64,000 nucleotides of DNA from Parietaria judaica (Eukaryota > Streptophyta > Magnoliopsida > Rosales > Urticaceae), in the NCBI GenBank assembly GCA_954871525.1, contig OX940869.1, positions 17,140,001 to 17,204,000 on the forward strand, given 5' to 3'. Of this stretch, positions 31,060 to 42,033 are shown piece after piece. A program made the position numbers and the translations under genes. The notes beneath the pieces are model-generated. The model saw nothing but the letters and a program-made list of their open reading frames with translations. It was not told the DNA's origin and did not search any database. Within the stretch, counting starts at the first letter, position 1; every line of letters begins with the position of its first letter.

Positions 31060-32673
31060 TATTGATCCGCTCTATTAAATCAAAGTTGTACCCCCTTCTT
31101 TCTAACTTGGTTAGACACTGAAAGGCACCCTAACTTCGGTCGAAACTTTCTTCCATAAATCTCTAACAAAGTCACCTTTGTTCAAGGTGTTTCTCCGCTA
31201 TAACAATTGCAAGCTGAAACAATAGGAACACCTACCTTTTTCAACTTTTCATCAACACTTAGACAATCGAACATAGCTTTCACATACATAAAGAGATCTT
31301 CTTCGGTAAATATTTATGCCATATCCATTTCGCCCATTTAAAATTTTGGCCTCGAACTCTAATGATATTCCAAACTTATTTAGAGTTAAAAGTAACCGTT
31401 CTTGTCTAGAAGCCATATAAGAGAATCGCAACAGATTTAAGAGATCCAATATTCTCAATGATTTTCCGCGCTTTGTTAAAGTCGAGAAGTCCTTGTATTG
31501 CATCTTTCCATGTCCCACTCATTATTTATAAAAAAGTCTTTCAACTTGATTATAGTATGCTCTCTTTCCTCTAGATCAGTATATAAAGGCCCAGATGGCA
31601 TAAACTTATCGTACTATAAGGAGATATCTTCTTCTCTAACCTTCCACATCGAGTTATGCAGAACATTAGGAACACTCTCAATAACTCTCTTCCAAAAAAT
31701 GGTATCTGAACTACTACTCTTGCATGTAGCAAATGTATTTAGCTTTAAAGAACTTGACCCACAATAAATTTTGAGAGAATATCTTCCAAGCAAACCTCAG
31801 AAATTAAGATTTATGAATGGTCTTCCCTAACCCGCCCTCATCAACCGGAACACATAATTTCTTCCAAGCCTTCCATTTATTTTTATTTTTCCCATTAATT
31901 TCACCCCAGAAAATGAAGAAAGCAAATTTTGAATCATCTTTATTACAATTTTTAGTGTGCTCAACACCGATAAAAGATGCACGAGCATGCTAGAAAGAAC
32001 ATACTTAAGAAGAACAAGTCTACCTCCTTATGACAATAACCGACTTTTCCAACCCTCAATCTTCTTGCCAATCTTGTGAATCAAAGGGTCGAACTGTCTA
32101 ACCTTCAATTTTTCATCTATCGGGACACCCAAGTAAGTAAAAGATAATTTCCCTTCTACAAAATCTATCTCGTTAAGAATCTCGGTCTTTGTTATAGGGT
32201 TGATATGTTTAGAGAAAAATATAATTTCCCTTGATGAATTAACATTAATATTTCTTCACTGTTAACACCAAATTCTGAATAGATCTCTTACTTGCATTTA
32301 CATATATTACAATGTCGTCGGCATATAGCAAGTGTGATAACGTAGGGGCACCGATTGGGTGGGAGAAAGGCAAAATTTTCTTTTAGAAATCTCTTTGTTC
32401 ATTAATCTAGAAAAAACTTCTTCCATAAGAATGAAAATGTATGGGGACAAAGGATCTCATTGATGCAAACCCCTTCTTGATTTAAAGAAACCCTTATATA
32501 TGCCGTTCATCATAACCGAAAACCACAGAGTAGCAAAGAAGTTCTAATCAACCTATAGAATAATTCAGGAAAACCAAAAGCACAAAGAGTTCGGTCCACA
32601 AATCTCCTGTCAACGCAGTCAAATGCTTTGCTCATATCAACTTTAAGAACCACATTGCCTCCCCTAGCCTTTC
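31060..32673 (-). pseudogene. LINE (non-LTR) reverse transcriptase remnant, 3' part
   Basis: Minus-strand frames, broken by stops and frameshifts, carry the plant LINE reverse-transcriptase signatures: VVLKVDMSKAFD near 32640, RGLHQ.DPLSPYIFILMEE near 32460, and a YADDIVIYVN catalytic segment in a shifted frame near 32320. Downstream frames to about 31250 resemble the zf-RVT region that follows reverse transcriptase in these elements. The polymerase motif order runs right to left, and the upstream finger segment continues at 34838-35074 beyond an inserted LTR. No intact ORF. Confidence 0.75.
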
Positions 32674-34282
32674 TGTTAGACATATTTTACGTATGCCCTC
32701 TATTCAGATGCTAATCTCGCTTGTATAAGATTATGGTTGTTTACCTAGGAATGAAAGGTGCTTATTAATGTTAATCTTATATAGTTATCTGCGGATTATA
32801 TATAGAGAATATTAATTGAATGTTTGATCCTTAATTCTTTAATTTTGCTTTCGTGTTTAGTCATCACAATAGTCTATGTGAGGAGGTTTGACTATCACGA
32901 ATAAAGAACTTAAAAGGTCCATGGTCTAGATTAGAAATGTGAATTTCTAAGGCGTGAACGACCATTGATGAACTTAATCACATTTATGTGATGATCTATT
33001 ACCGGGTCATAGTGCGGTCCAAGCACTGTTAAGTTTATCAGGTGTGAAGTGTCTTCATACTAGACGGACTAGACTTATATTAGAAATCATCAATTAAGTC
33101 CGTCACTGATGATAGTAAGATAAGGTCGCTTAGATAATCAGAGCAGAATCGGTTGATGTCCTGAGCATCGTGGACTTGTACGGTTCAGCTTATATAATCT
33201 TTGATTTAGTCGTTAAAGAGTACATTTAAGTGCTCCTAATACTTTTATTTTGGGATTAGACGGTTGACCGGGACAAGTTGCACGATAACAAATATGGATA
33301 ATATCTTTATGATATTCTTATTATGGTTTGTAGGTAACAAACAAGTACTCATGATCAGCTCATCAGATTCATAATCCCATGAGTGAGTAATTTGTAATAA
33401 TCATGGAATAAGATAATGTCATGAAAAGGGCAGAACGGTAATTTTACCCTTTTGATGAATATCATAATAACACGAAAACCTATATTACCAGAAATCTGAT
33501 TGTATCAATGGACACCTGTGGTCAGGAAGATAAATATCAATACACACTTGAGAATTTAGCCGAGAGAAATAGTAGAATGTTATCAAGGTTGGTAAAAACC
33601 TACACTTTTACCGTAGCTCGAGTGTGTATGTCCATTAGTCCCCTTTGTAGCTCCACAAGGATGACACCGCAATTATGTTTAAATGTGTCATTTGAATATA
33701 GGATATTTCAATCAGACTCAGTTTGCGATTGTTGTCACGAATCACTGGTTACCCTAAATGGTGGTAAAAGTACCAAAGTTTGGTAAGCCAATGAAACTGT
33801 AAAAATATGATTGAATTTAATCCTTGGACATCCCTAGAGTTGTAGGAAATTAAATTCCGGTACAATTATCTTTTTGAATCGTGTCAATCTGACGTACGGT
33901 TTGAGATTTATTATAATAACAGTTTTTGGTCTCGGGCTGAAAATGACACTGTTATTTAAATCGAAAATTAGAGAAATTAAATATTGGTATTTATACCTGG
34001 AATATTTAAAGAGAGAAATTACTAATAAAATTCGTGTTTATATATTTATATATATGTATATATATGCAATTTTATTTGAATTAAATCATGAAAATATAAA
34101 GATTTGATTTATTAAATCTTTGGGGTATTTTCTGAGAAAGATTTAATTGAGTGAATATCTCCAGGTGGTTGGAGTAAATATCTCAGAATTGGTTGAGAGA
34201 TTTTCTCCAAAATGGTTGGGCTATTCCCTATAAATAAGATCATCCGGTAACCCTAAAATAACACCTTCACAGATTAAGAAAT

Positions 34283-34327
<45 letters not shown>

Positions 34328-34832
34328 GTTTCTGCGAATTGGCTCTGAGATTTTCTCAGAGTTGTTCAAGTTTTACGGGTTCGAGATTTATCCAGTGGGA
34401 GCCCACGCAACCCCGCGACGTAGTCCCGGAGAATACATAGGAAGGCTTTTGGAAGCATCTTCTTCACAGTAATCGCAGAAAGCTTCAAGATCAGAGTCAG
34501 AGACCTCAGAATTAAAAAGGTACATGCTCTTGATATTTCTCGATTAAGAATATTATTTATTAATACTCAAGGCTCATAATAAAAACGAAACAGTGTTATT
34601 AAAATCAAGATAATTAATTTATCACGATCAGGGAAATTAATTGTGAGTTGTTTATACACGGACCGTTTGACAGGGTTATTGGTATGAGACTCTAACCCAG
34701 TAAATTGTTTAAAGGTCAATCTGTATGATAACTTCAACGATCACAATTTCTTATGGTTTACAAAGACCTTGATGAGTCTAGATCCGTTAGAGAACCAACA
34801 GGAATGGTGTCCGCGCGACGCCGTTCCCAACA
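32674..34832 (+). mobile_element. Solo LTR, 2.16 kb (LTR H), TSD CTTTC
   Basis: Begins TGTTAGACATATTTTACG and ends CGTTCCCAACA, flanked by CTTTC at 32669-32673 and 34833-34837. It shares the layout of the 2.7-kb copia LTRs, including ATTGTATCAATGGACACC (compare 14518-14536), a TATAAATAAG box near 34230 and a (CT)n tract at 34287-34324, but it is shorter and clearly diverged. Inserted within a LINE reverse-transcriptase remnant. Confidence 0.88.
34287..34324 (+). repeat. (CT)n microsatellite in LTR H leader
   Basis: About 19 CT units just downstream of the LTR TATA box, in the position equivalent to the tract in LTR A. Confidence 0.9.
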
Positions 34833-34837
34833 CTTTC

Positions 34838-35074
34838 AGTGTAGCATCTTTGTCATTTCTTGAGTTAACGTAACATTTTCAAAAATACTCTTGCCGCTTA
34901 TGAAAGCCCCCCGTTCTGAAGATATAATGTCACTCACTACCAAAGACAACTCAACGATAAGTTTAGAGAAATTGTAAATCACATTGCACAAACTTATCGG
35001 ACAAAAGTTGTCAAAGGTTTACGGATTTTTAATCTTCGGAATGAGGACAATATAAGATGATGCATAGAAGCAGG
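34838..35074 (-). pseudogene. LINE reverse transcriptase remnant, upstream (finger) part
   Basis: Minus-strand frame with SSYIVLIPKIKNP, FDNFCPISLCNVIYNFSKLIVE and GAFISGKSIFENV, the conserved opening of plant LINE reverse transcriptase. It has internal stops. It joins the segment at 32673-31060 once LTR H is ignored. Its own upstream end is cut at about 35075 by a hAT-like end (TAGAGCTGCACA). Confidence 0.75.
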
Positions 35075-36006
35075 TAGAGCTGCACAACACATGGTCGTGA
35101 TCAATCGCGACTTAATCGGCAAAAGTCGCCAAATTACGCATCGCGACGCATCGCGGGGAAGGAGATCGCGATTGCTTGCGGCGCATCGCGATTTCAAAGG
35201 GTGTTCAAATGCTTTGTTTGCGGCAAAAGTTCTAATATATTTCCAATGTTTAATTTTATTAGTTTTTACCCGAATTTAATTATTTAAAATTATTATTTAA
35301 AATTTAATTTAAAATTAATAAATATGATAAAACAAATAAATAAATATGATAAAACAAGATATTAAAAAAAAGTTGTATTATTCATTGTGAATATTACAAT
35401 AAGGTGGAAGAAGTTGTAAATATTCAGTGTAAATATTACAAGATGCCTCACTAAAACCTCTCTTGAAAAACCCTCCTTAGGGACATAAAACCAAGAGAGG
35501 AAAGAGCACATCATATTGGCGTTTACATTGCGTCACTCGGGGAAACAGTCATTAAACTTTTGAGTCATAAGCTCCAGCTCAGTTGGTTCGGACCGTTGGG
35601 CGATGGTGGGGTTGCGGAACATCCAATCGTTCAACACCACTGCTTGCTCAAGGTGTGTAGGAGTTTCGGTCGTCGATTATATGCTGAGCCAAACTGAATG
35701 CGCTCTCCGAAGCAACGCTTGAAATGGGGATGGACAGTATATCCCTCGCCATTCTCGCCAATATCGGGAATCTTTCCCGTTGATTCTTCCACCATCCAAT
35801 CACATCGAACTCGAGGTATTCCTCGTCGATCCGCAGACCGTAGTACCGGTTCAATTCTTGCGGTGCGCCTTCCGTGTCCTCCGCTCGTGCCGGTGGCGTA
35901 CCGGATCCCGATGATTCGATTCAGTCTTTGCTTCAGTCTCCGGACAAATGCTAGGCCAGTCCTGGTTAGGCTTTCCATCACTGCCCTTCGCTCCACCTCC
36001 ACGTTG
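35075..36006 (-). pseudogene. hAT transposase fragment (C-terminal dimerisation domain)
   Basis: The minus-strand frame 35854-35648 reads LEFDVIGWWKNQRERFP then ILARMARDILSIPISSVASE and SAFSLA...DDRNSYTP, the hallmark hAT C-terminal dimerisation region. After a one-base frameshift it continues EQAVVLNDWMFRNP. The left end has a TAGAGCTGCACA-type terminus at 35075 followed by CATCGCG/TCGCGA repeats near 35095-35195, like hAT subterminal repeats. The N-terminal part is lost where LTR C begins at 36007. No intact transposase. Confidence 0.8.
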
Positions 36007-36786
36007 TGTTGGGAATCACGTCTCGTATTCTGTGTAAATTATCACGAATTATGCCTCCGAACCGTCCGGGTAACATTTAAAAAAAATTATTTTAAAGCGG
36101 AAAAACTTGTTATCCGTACAACGGTCCGGATATCGGATAATAGCCATATCCCAAGATCTGATAAATATTATGTAATTTAATATTCATAAATCAGTATTAA
36201 TAAACTAGTCATAATAGGAAATAAATAGAAAGCAGTAAATGGTTGCATTTATTAACCCAATGCATAAGGCCGTACCTCTTATGACGACTTCCGGCTGCGC
36301 GTTCTGAATCGGGCAGGGCTTCGCCGGTGCTGAGGGAAACTCCCGTGATCTTCCAGGATATTCTCCTGGAATCCTCGTACCGAAGCGTGGGCTTCGCCAG
36401 CAGGACTCTGTCGCAAAATTTTAACTAATGGTTCTTTTTAAGCTTCCGGAGAAATAGTCTCCTAAGCCGAACCAGAAAAGAGAGATCATAGAAAAGTTCA
36501 CAGACCCTAAGGAAGAGGGAGAGTTCGAATTTTTCTCTGGGGAAAGGTGTGAAAAATGTGTAGAATGAGCCTCCTATTTATAGGCTCAAACCGTAACCGA
36601 ATTGGAGAATTTTCCTCCCTAATTTCGAATTTCACATAATTAAATATAATTAATTATCTTAATCCAATGGTCCAGATTTAATCTCATCTAAATCCAATGG
36701 AAATAATTAATTAGGGATTTAATTAAATAAGAAATATTAGGATAAAATCAAAATCCAATCTTATCTTCTTATCTTTATAAAATTCG

Positions 36787-36824
<38 letters not shown>

Positions 36825-38745
36825 TCGAATTATCATTATCTAGATCCAACGGTTGAGATAAATCTTTAAACCGATCTAATGGATCAAATTAGTTTAGGAT
36901 AAAATCAAATATAAAAAGATTTATTAAAAAACAATTTCAAATTTATCCATAAACTATAATTCGAAAATATATATAAATATATATAATTAATTAATTTCCA
37001 ATCCGACGGTAAAGATTAAATATTAGACCGATCTAACGGATATAATTAATTAACCAAATTCGAAAAATGAAACTTGGTCACCAAGTTATTAATTTCGAAT
37101 CTATCAATATCCTAATCCAACGGTTGATATTAAATCATAACCGATCCAATAGATAATATTGATTTTAGGGATTTGCTAAAATACCAAAAAATTTGGTACT
37201 TATGCCGCAAATATGGAAAGACCAAATCATACCATTCGAATTTAGCTAGGGTTTCATATATCAAACCCTAATTCGAATTTACACATATAAATATATATTT
37301 TTATTTATTAATATAAATCTATTAATTATTAATAAGATATTAATAATTAAATCTAAATAATTAAATTATATTAATATTTCCTGATCTCAATATCACACAT
37401 TAAAATGTCATGGTGCCACACCATCATTTAAATTCGTGACATGTGATTTAATTTCAAAGTTTATCGAACCGATCACAAACTTAGAAAATCCATAAATCAC
37501 TAACCGTAAGTCGAAATGACTTGGTTCAAAAAGCAAAGTTGCTTAGAATTTAATTTCCAACAACATGGTGCTAATAGAAAATCTAAATTCTAACTTTATT
37601 TTATCAGTTAATTTCGTGTACCAAAATATGGTACTTTTGCCACGCTAACGATAAAACTATCTGACAACTGCCACAGACTTTTCAGTTTTATAAGTCAAGC
37701 CAAATGATTAAACATTATCCAGAATGTATTTTAATCACGTACGTATCATCCGTTACGGAGCTATCCTAGGGACCATGGACCCGTATCACTTAAGCTCCAA
37801 CGAACTGCTAGTTGTTCGTCAAACCTCGAAGTGATTCTACTATAGACCCGAGGCTGCACTCTTTAGTGATACGGTATATATTATTCCCTTTATAACAGCA
37901 GGGTGTCCATTGATACAATCAAATTCGGGTTATTGATCTTTCACTTGTTGATCCACACATGAGCAGGCGATTTCTACCGTTATGCCCCTCATTGCATTTT
38001 CCTCCTTGACTCAGTCAGTAATATTATGAGTAACCCACTTATGGTTTCGATTCATAAGTTACGCACGGGTACCTCTCACTTCTCACCACTGACAATCAAG
38101 GGAATCATCATGACTCTGAAGAGAGCTGTGTGATGCCCATGTCTATGACCAAGCTACCCTTACTGCTGACTATCATGTTCCCAAAATAATAGTGTTGGGA
38201 ACAGCGGTAATATTTCGTGTTGTTTAACGGTTAAATCAAAGAACAATCAAGCCAGCAGCTCGGACTCAAGATCACTCAGGACTTAGATCGAATATCCATT
38301 TGATCATCTACTAGTGACTCAACTCCAAGTTATCAGTGACGGTCTTATATGATAACTTCCGGAGTTTAAGTCAGGTCCAGTCCAGTATGAAGACACTTCA
38401 TACTTAATGCACTTCTAGTGTCTGTGACACACACAAAATCCAGAATAGGATTGTCACTTAGTCACATTAATGACCTTATACGATTAATGGGCTCCCACCC
38501 AGTTAATGAGGTCGCGGACATTTTAAGTTCATTTATTATGATTATTACTTCTTCCTCACATTGACTCTGTTGTGATAATAATAACATAATTGCATCCTTC
38601 ATGAACTAAGGAATCAAACATTCTATTCTACTCTACCAGAATCTATAATAAGATTAACATAATAAGTATCATCTTTATTCAACGACTTGTCATAATCTTT
38701 TACAAATGGATAAAATATCTTGTTTAAGGACACATATCTCCAACA
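36007..38745 (-). mobile_element. Copia-type LTR, 2.74 kb (LTR C), 3' LTR of a broken element
   Basis: Forward start TGTTGGGAATCACG, forward end TATCTCCAACA at 38745. Read on the minus strand it directly follows a polypurine tract (AAGTGGGAGA) and the end of copia RNase H, so it is the 3' LTR. The TATA box on the minus strand is near 36578 (TATAAATAGG). It is very similar to LTR E (61461 onward). An LTR of 2.7 kb is long for a copia element. It contains an (AT)n run at about 36790-36822. Confidence 0.88.
36790..36822. repeat. (AT)n microsatellite in LTR C
   Basis: About 16 AT units. LTR D has a similar run at about 48499-48527, while LTR E has only a short TATATA remnant at the same place, so the tract varies between copies. 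Confidence 0.85.
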
Positions 38746-38757
38746 ATCTCCCACTTG
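38746..38757 (-). other. Polypurine tract of copia element
   Basis: Minus-strand ACAAGTGGGAGAT lies between the RNase H frame and the 3' LTR start, the usual plus-strand primer site of Ty1/copia elements. The same sequence occurs at 50442-50453 next to LTR D. Confidence 0.8.
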
Positions 38758-38760
38758 TAC

Positions 38761-40281
38761 TTAAAGAAGATGACCCATGTCTTTCAGACCCATATTCTCC
38801 AGATGCCTCTTGAATATTTTCTCTGGCAACGTCTTGGTGAATGGATCAGCCAGATTGTCTTCTGAAGCTATTTTCACAACCCTCACGTCGCCACGACGCA
38901 CTATTTCTCTTATGAGATGGTATTTGCGTTCTATATGTTTTGCCTTGTTGTGATCTCTGGGCTCTTTAGAATTTGCAACCGCACCACTGTTGTCACAGTA
39001 TAGTGTTTGGGGCCCATCTACATCTGGAACAACTCCCAGCTCTGTGTAGAAATTCTTGAGCCAAACTGATTCTTTGGCTGCCTCACAAGTTGCCACGTAT
39101 TCAGCTTCCATTGTGGAATCTGCGATACAGGATTGCTTTACGCTTCTCCAGAATATCGCTCCACCAGCAAGGGTGTACACTGCTCCCGACGTCGATTTTC
39201 TCGCGTCTCTATCAGACATAAAGTCTGAATTAGTGTATCCTAGTGGATTCAGTTCTGATCCTGAAAACACCAACATATAGTCTCTCGTTCTCCGAAGATA
39301 CTTGAGAATGTTCTTCACTGCAGTCTAGTGAGCCATACCTGGGTTGGATTGATATCTACTTACTATTCCCACAGCGTAACAGATGTCTGGTCTAGTACAC
39401 TGCATAGCATACATCAGACTTCCCACTGCTGAAGCATAGGGTATTCGCCTCATCTCGTCTTGCTCTTCCGGAGAAGTTGGGCACTGTTTCCTGCTAAGGA
39501 ACACTCCATGTCTGGTTGGTAAATTACCACCCTTGGAGTTTGCCATTGCAAAACGTTCAAGCACCTTATCAATGTAAGCTGCTTGAGATAAGGCCAGAAG
39601 CCTGTTGTTGCGATCCCTAAAAATACGGATCCCAATGACATAACTGGCTTCTCCCATGTCCTACATTTGGAACTGCATAGATAGCCACGCCTTCACGTCC
39701 GATAATTTCTTCACACTGTTTCCAATGAGAAGAATATCGTCGACGTACAGAACAAGAAAAATTTCCACGGTTTCGTCATTGAGCTTATAAATGCAGGCCT
39801 CAGTGACGTTTTCAATGAATCCATAGGTTTTGATGGTCTCATCAAACCTTATATTCCAGGATCTGGAAGCTTGCTTCAATCCATAAATGGATTTGAGAAG
39901 TCTGCAAACTTTCCCTTCTTGACCCTTCTGCACGAACCCTTCTGGTTGGTCCATATAGATGTTTTCGTCAATGTACCCGTTCAGGAAGGCGGTCTTGACG
40001 TCCATCTGCCAAATCTCGTAATTCAGACTACAGGTTATGGCCATGAGAATCCGGATGGAGTTATATTTAGCGACTGGAGCGAAGGTCTCATCGAAATCAA
40101 TACATTCCCTCTGGGTAAAACCCTTTGCCACTAGTCTAGCCTAGAAGGTTTCAACCTTCCCGTCCTCTCCTCTCTTTCGCTTGTATACCAACTTACAGTC
40201 AATGGTTTTGAAACCATCCGGTAAGTCTACAAGTTCCCAGACTTCATTAGAATCCATTGATTCTATTTCTTGGTTCATGGC
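38761..40281 (-). pseudogene. Ty1/copia reverse transcriptase-RNase H, broken by three amber stops
   Basis: Continuous minus-strand copia homology. Reverse transcriptase: KGFTQREC, MDVKTAFLNG, SIYGLKQASRSWN, catalytic YVDDILLIGN, then GEASYVIGIRIFRDR. RNase H: YTNSDFMSD, STMEAEYVA, YCDNSGAVA, and the terminal ADPFTKTLP segment. The frame is interrupted by TAG at 40143-40141, 39663-39661 and 39327-39325, and is otherwise without frameshift. Integrase, gag, the primer-binding site and the 5' LTR are absent; homology ends at 40281 where an inverted LTR start begins. The wording of the RT motifs suggests the Tork/TAR side of copia, which is tentative. Non-functional. Confidence 0.9.
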
Positions 40282-40461
40282 TGTTGGACATATGTGTCCT
40301 TAAACAAGATATTTTATCCATTTATAACAGATGTCTGGCCTAGTACACTGCATAGCGTACATCAGACTTCCCACTGCTGAAGCATAGGGTATTCACCTCA
40401 TCACATCTTGCCCTTCCGGAGAAGTTGGGCACTGTTTCCTGCTAAGGAACACTCCATATCT
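40282..40461. mobile_element. Rearranged copia fragments: inverted LTR start plus duplicated pol piece
   Basis: 40282-40325 is the first 44 bases of the LTR in plus orientation (TGTTGGACATATGTGTCC...), opposite to LTR C. 40326-40461 then repeats the pol segment 39379-39515 with a few substitutions, in the same orientation as the main pol. Such a join points to aberrant reverse transcription, recombination or repair. Confidence 0.75.
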
Positions 40462-40464
40462 GTA

Positions 40465-40770
40465 AGAATCGATTTTAAGGCCTTGTAAACTTCTTCCTTT
40501 TGCGCAAAAGATTTATGACTGACTCCGAAAGGCTAGACTAAATCAAATCTTATAAATTTGACTCTTGCACCTCATTTTCCAAACCCAGAAAGTGTTCAAA
40601 ATGTTTTACAGTTCCAATATGCACCATTTCTTTATTATTAAGAGATGTCCCATTGACAGAAGAATCGCGTCTGCTTTGGGCAATGATAGCGTGAATAAAC
40701 TTGTTATTTTGATTGATTTTATTAATAACACAAATGAAAAAGACTTTGAGCCGGTTATAACACATAAATA
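40465..40770 (-). pseudogene. LINE ORF2 fragment (region upstream of reverse transcriptase)
   Basis: A minus-strand frame with INQNNKFIHAIIAQSRRD and NGTSLNNKEMVHI resembles the linker between endonuclease and reverse transcriptase in plant LINEs (typically NTKFFHA...). It could be the upstream part of the LINE remnant at 31060-35074, separated by the hAT and copia insertions, but about 100 residues between them are missing. Fragmentary. Confidence 0.5.
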
Positions 40771-42033
40771 CTCAACATTTTAATTTTTATGTATGATATA
40801 AATCAAAGTTTCTAATGCTCTTTTTTTTCATCAAAATTTCGTTCACTTAACTTGATTAGTGAGAATTTCAAAATGTGCCCCAGACTTAAGTGCATATTCT
40901 TCTTACATAGATTTAAGAAAATAAATAAAATTAAAAAATAAAGCAAAATAAAGACCATGAAAACTTTTATGCTAAAAAAACATTAGATTTATGTCATTAC
41001 TAATAGCTTTGTTTTCTACATCTTAGGGTCTAACAAACCTACATATCTACTAACAAGAAAGAGGAAAACAAAAAAATAAAAATAAAATACATAAACATGG
41101 TTGATTTAAAATGGGTGAATTAGTGAAATAGCGTGATCCTTTTTTTTTTCTTATAAATAAATACCCATCAATTAAATTGTTTAACAAAACACCTATTTTG
41201 ATAACTCTTGACAAAAATAACGTTCACATTCTATCTTCCTCTTTTTCTCACACTCCACGTTTTATCATATATCTTTATCTTTTATTATATTTATTTATAT
41301 AATTTTTTTTCCTCATATAAAATTTTAAAACTCCAGTTGAGTTAGTACTAGAAAGCTTGACAAGAGATGAATTCAACAATAAGTGGGAAGATATGATTTT
41401 GAGGTGTTTTCAATTAATGAATTTTTTAAATTATATATTTTTTTTATTACATATAAGTAATTAAAATTACATATATGTAATTTTTTAAAGGTGATAGGAA
41501 ACTTAAATCTATATAAATCTAGGTAACTTTTGTAGCTAAAGTTATATTATATATATATAATTTTAATTACTTATATGTAAATTAAAATTACATAATCGAA
41601 ATTACATAATTACATATATGTAATTTTAGTCACTTATATGTAATCCAAATTTTTAATTTGATTTCATAGTACAATTACATAAAATAAATTGTTTAAAACC
41701 CAAATTCTTAATATAGTAAACATTTTAATTTAATTTCTTTTTAATATATGTAATCTTATTTACACTTATGTCATTTTGAAAAGTATATTACTTGAAAATA
41801 TTTCAAAATCATATCTTCTCACCTAACATCGTATTCATCTTTTCACAAACTTTTTAAACATTTTAAACAGTAATGTTCATAAGTCAAACAGAGTTTTAAT
41901 ATTAAAGTTATGAATTTTTGATTTTTTTTTTCAAAAAATATATAAAATTATATAATAGAAAATGATAAAAACTTTTAATGTGGAGAAAAAGAGAAAGAAA
42001 AACGGTATTGAAGGGGAAAAAATGATTAATGGT
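40771..42033. other. AT-rich intergenic sequence, no gene seen
   Basis: No credible frame. Between about 41450 and 41660 the phrase ATTACATATATGTAATTTT and its palindromic variants recur several times, so short hairpins are possible. This may be the interior of an unrecognised element. Confidence 0.35.
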
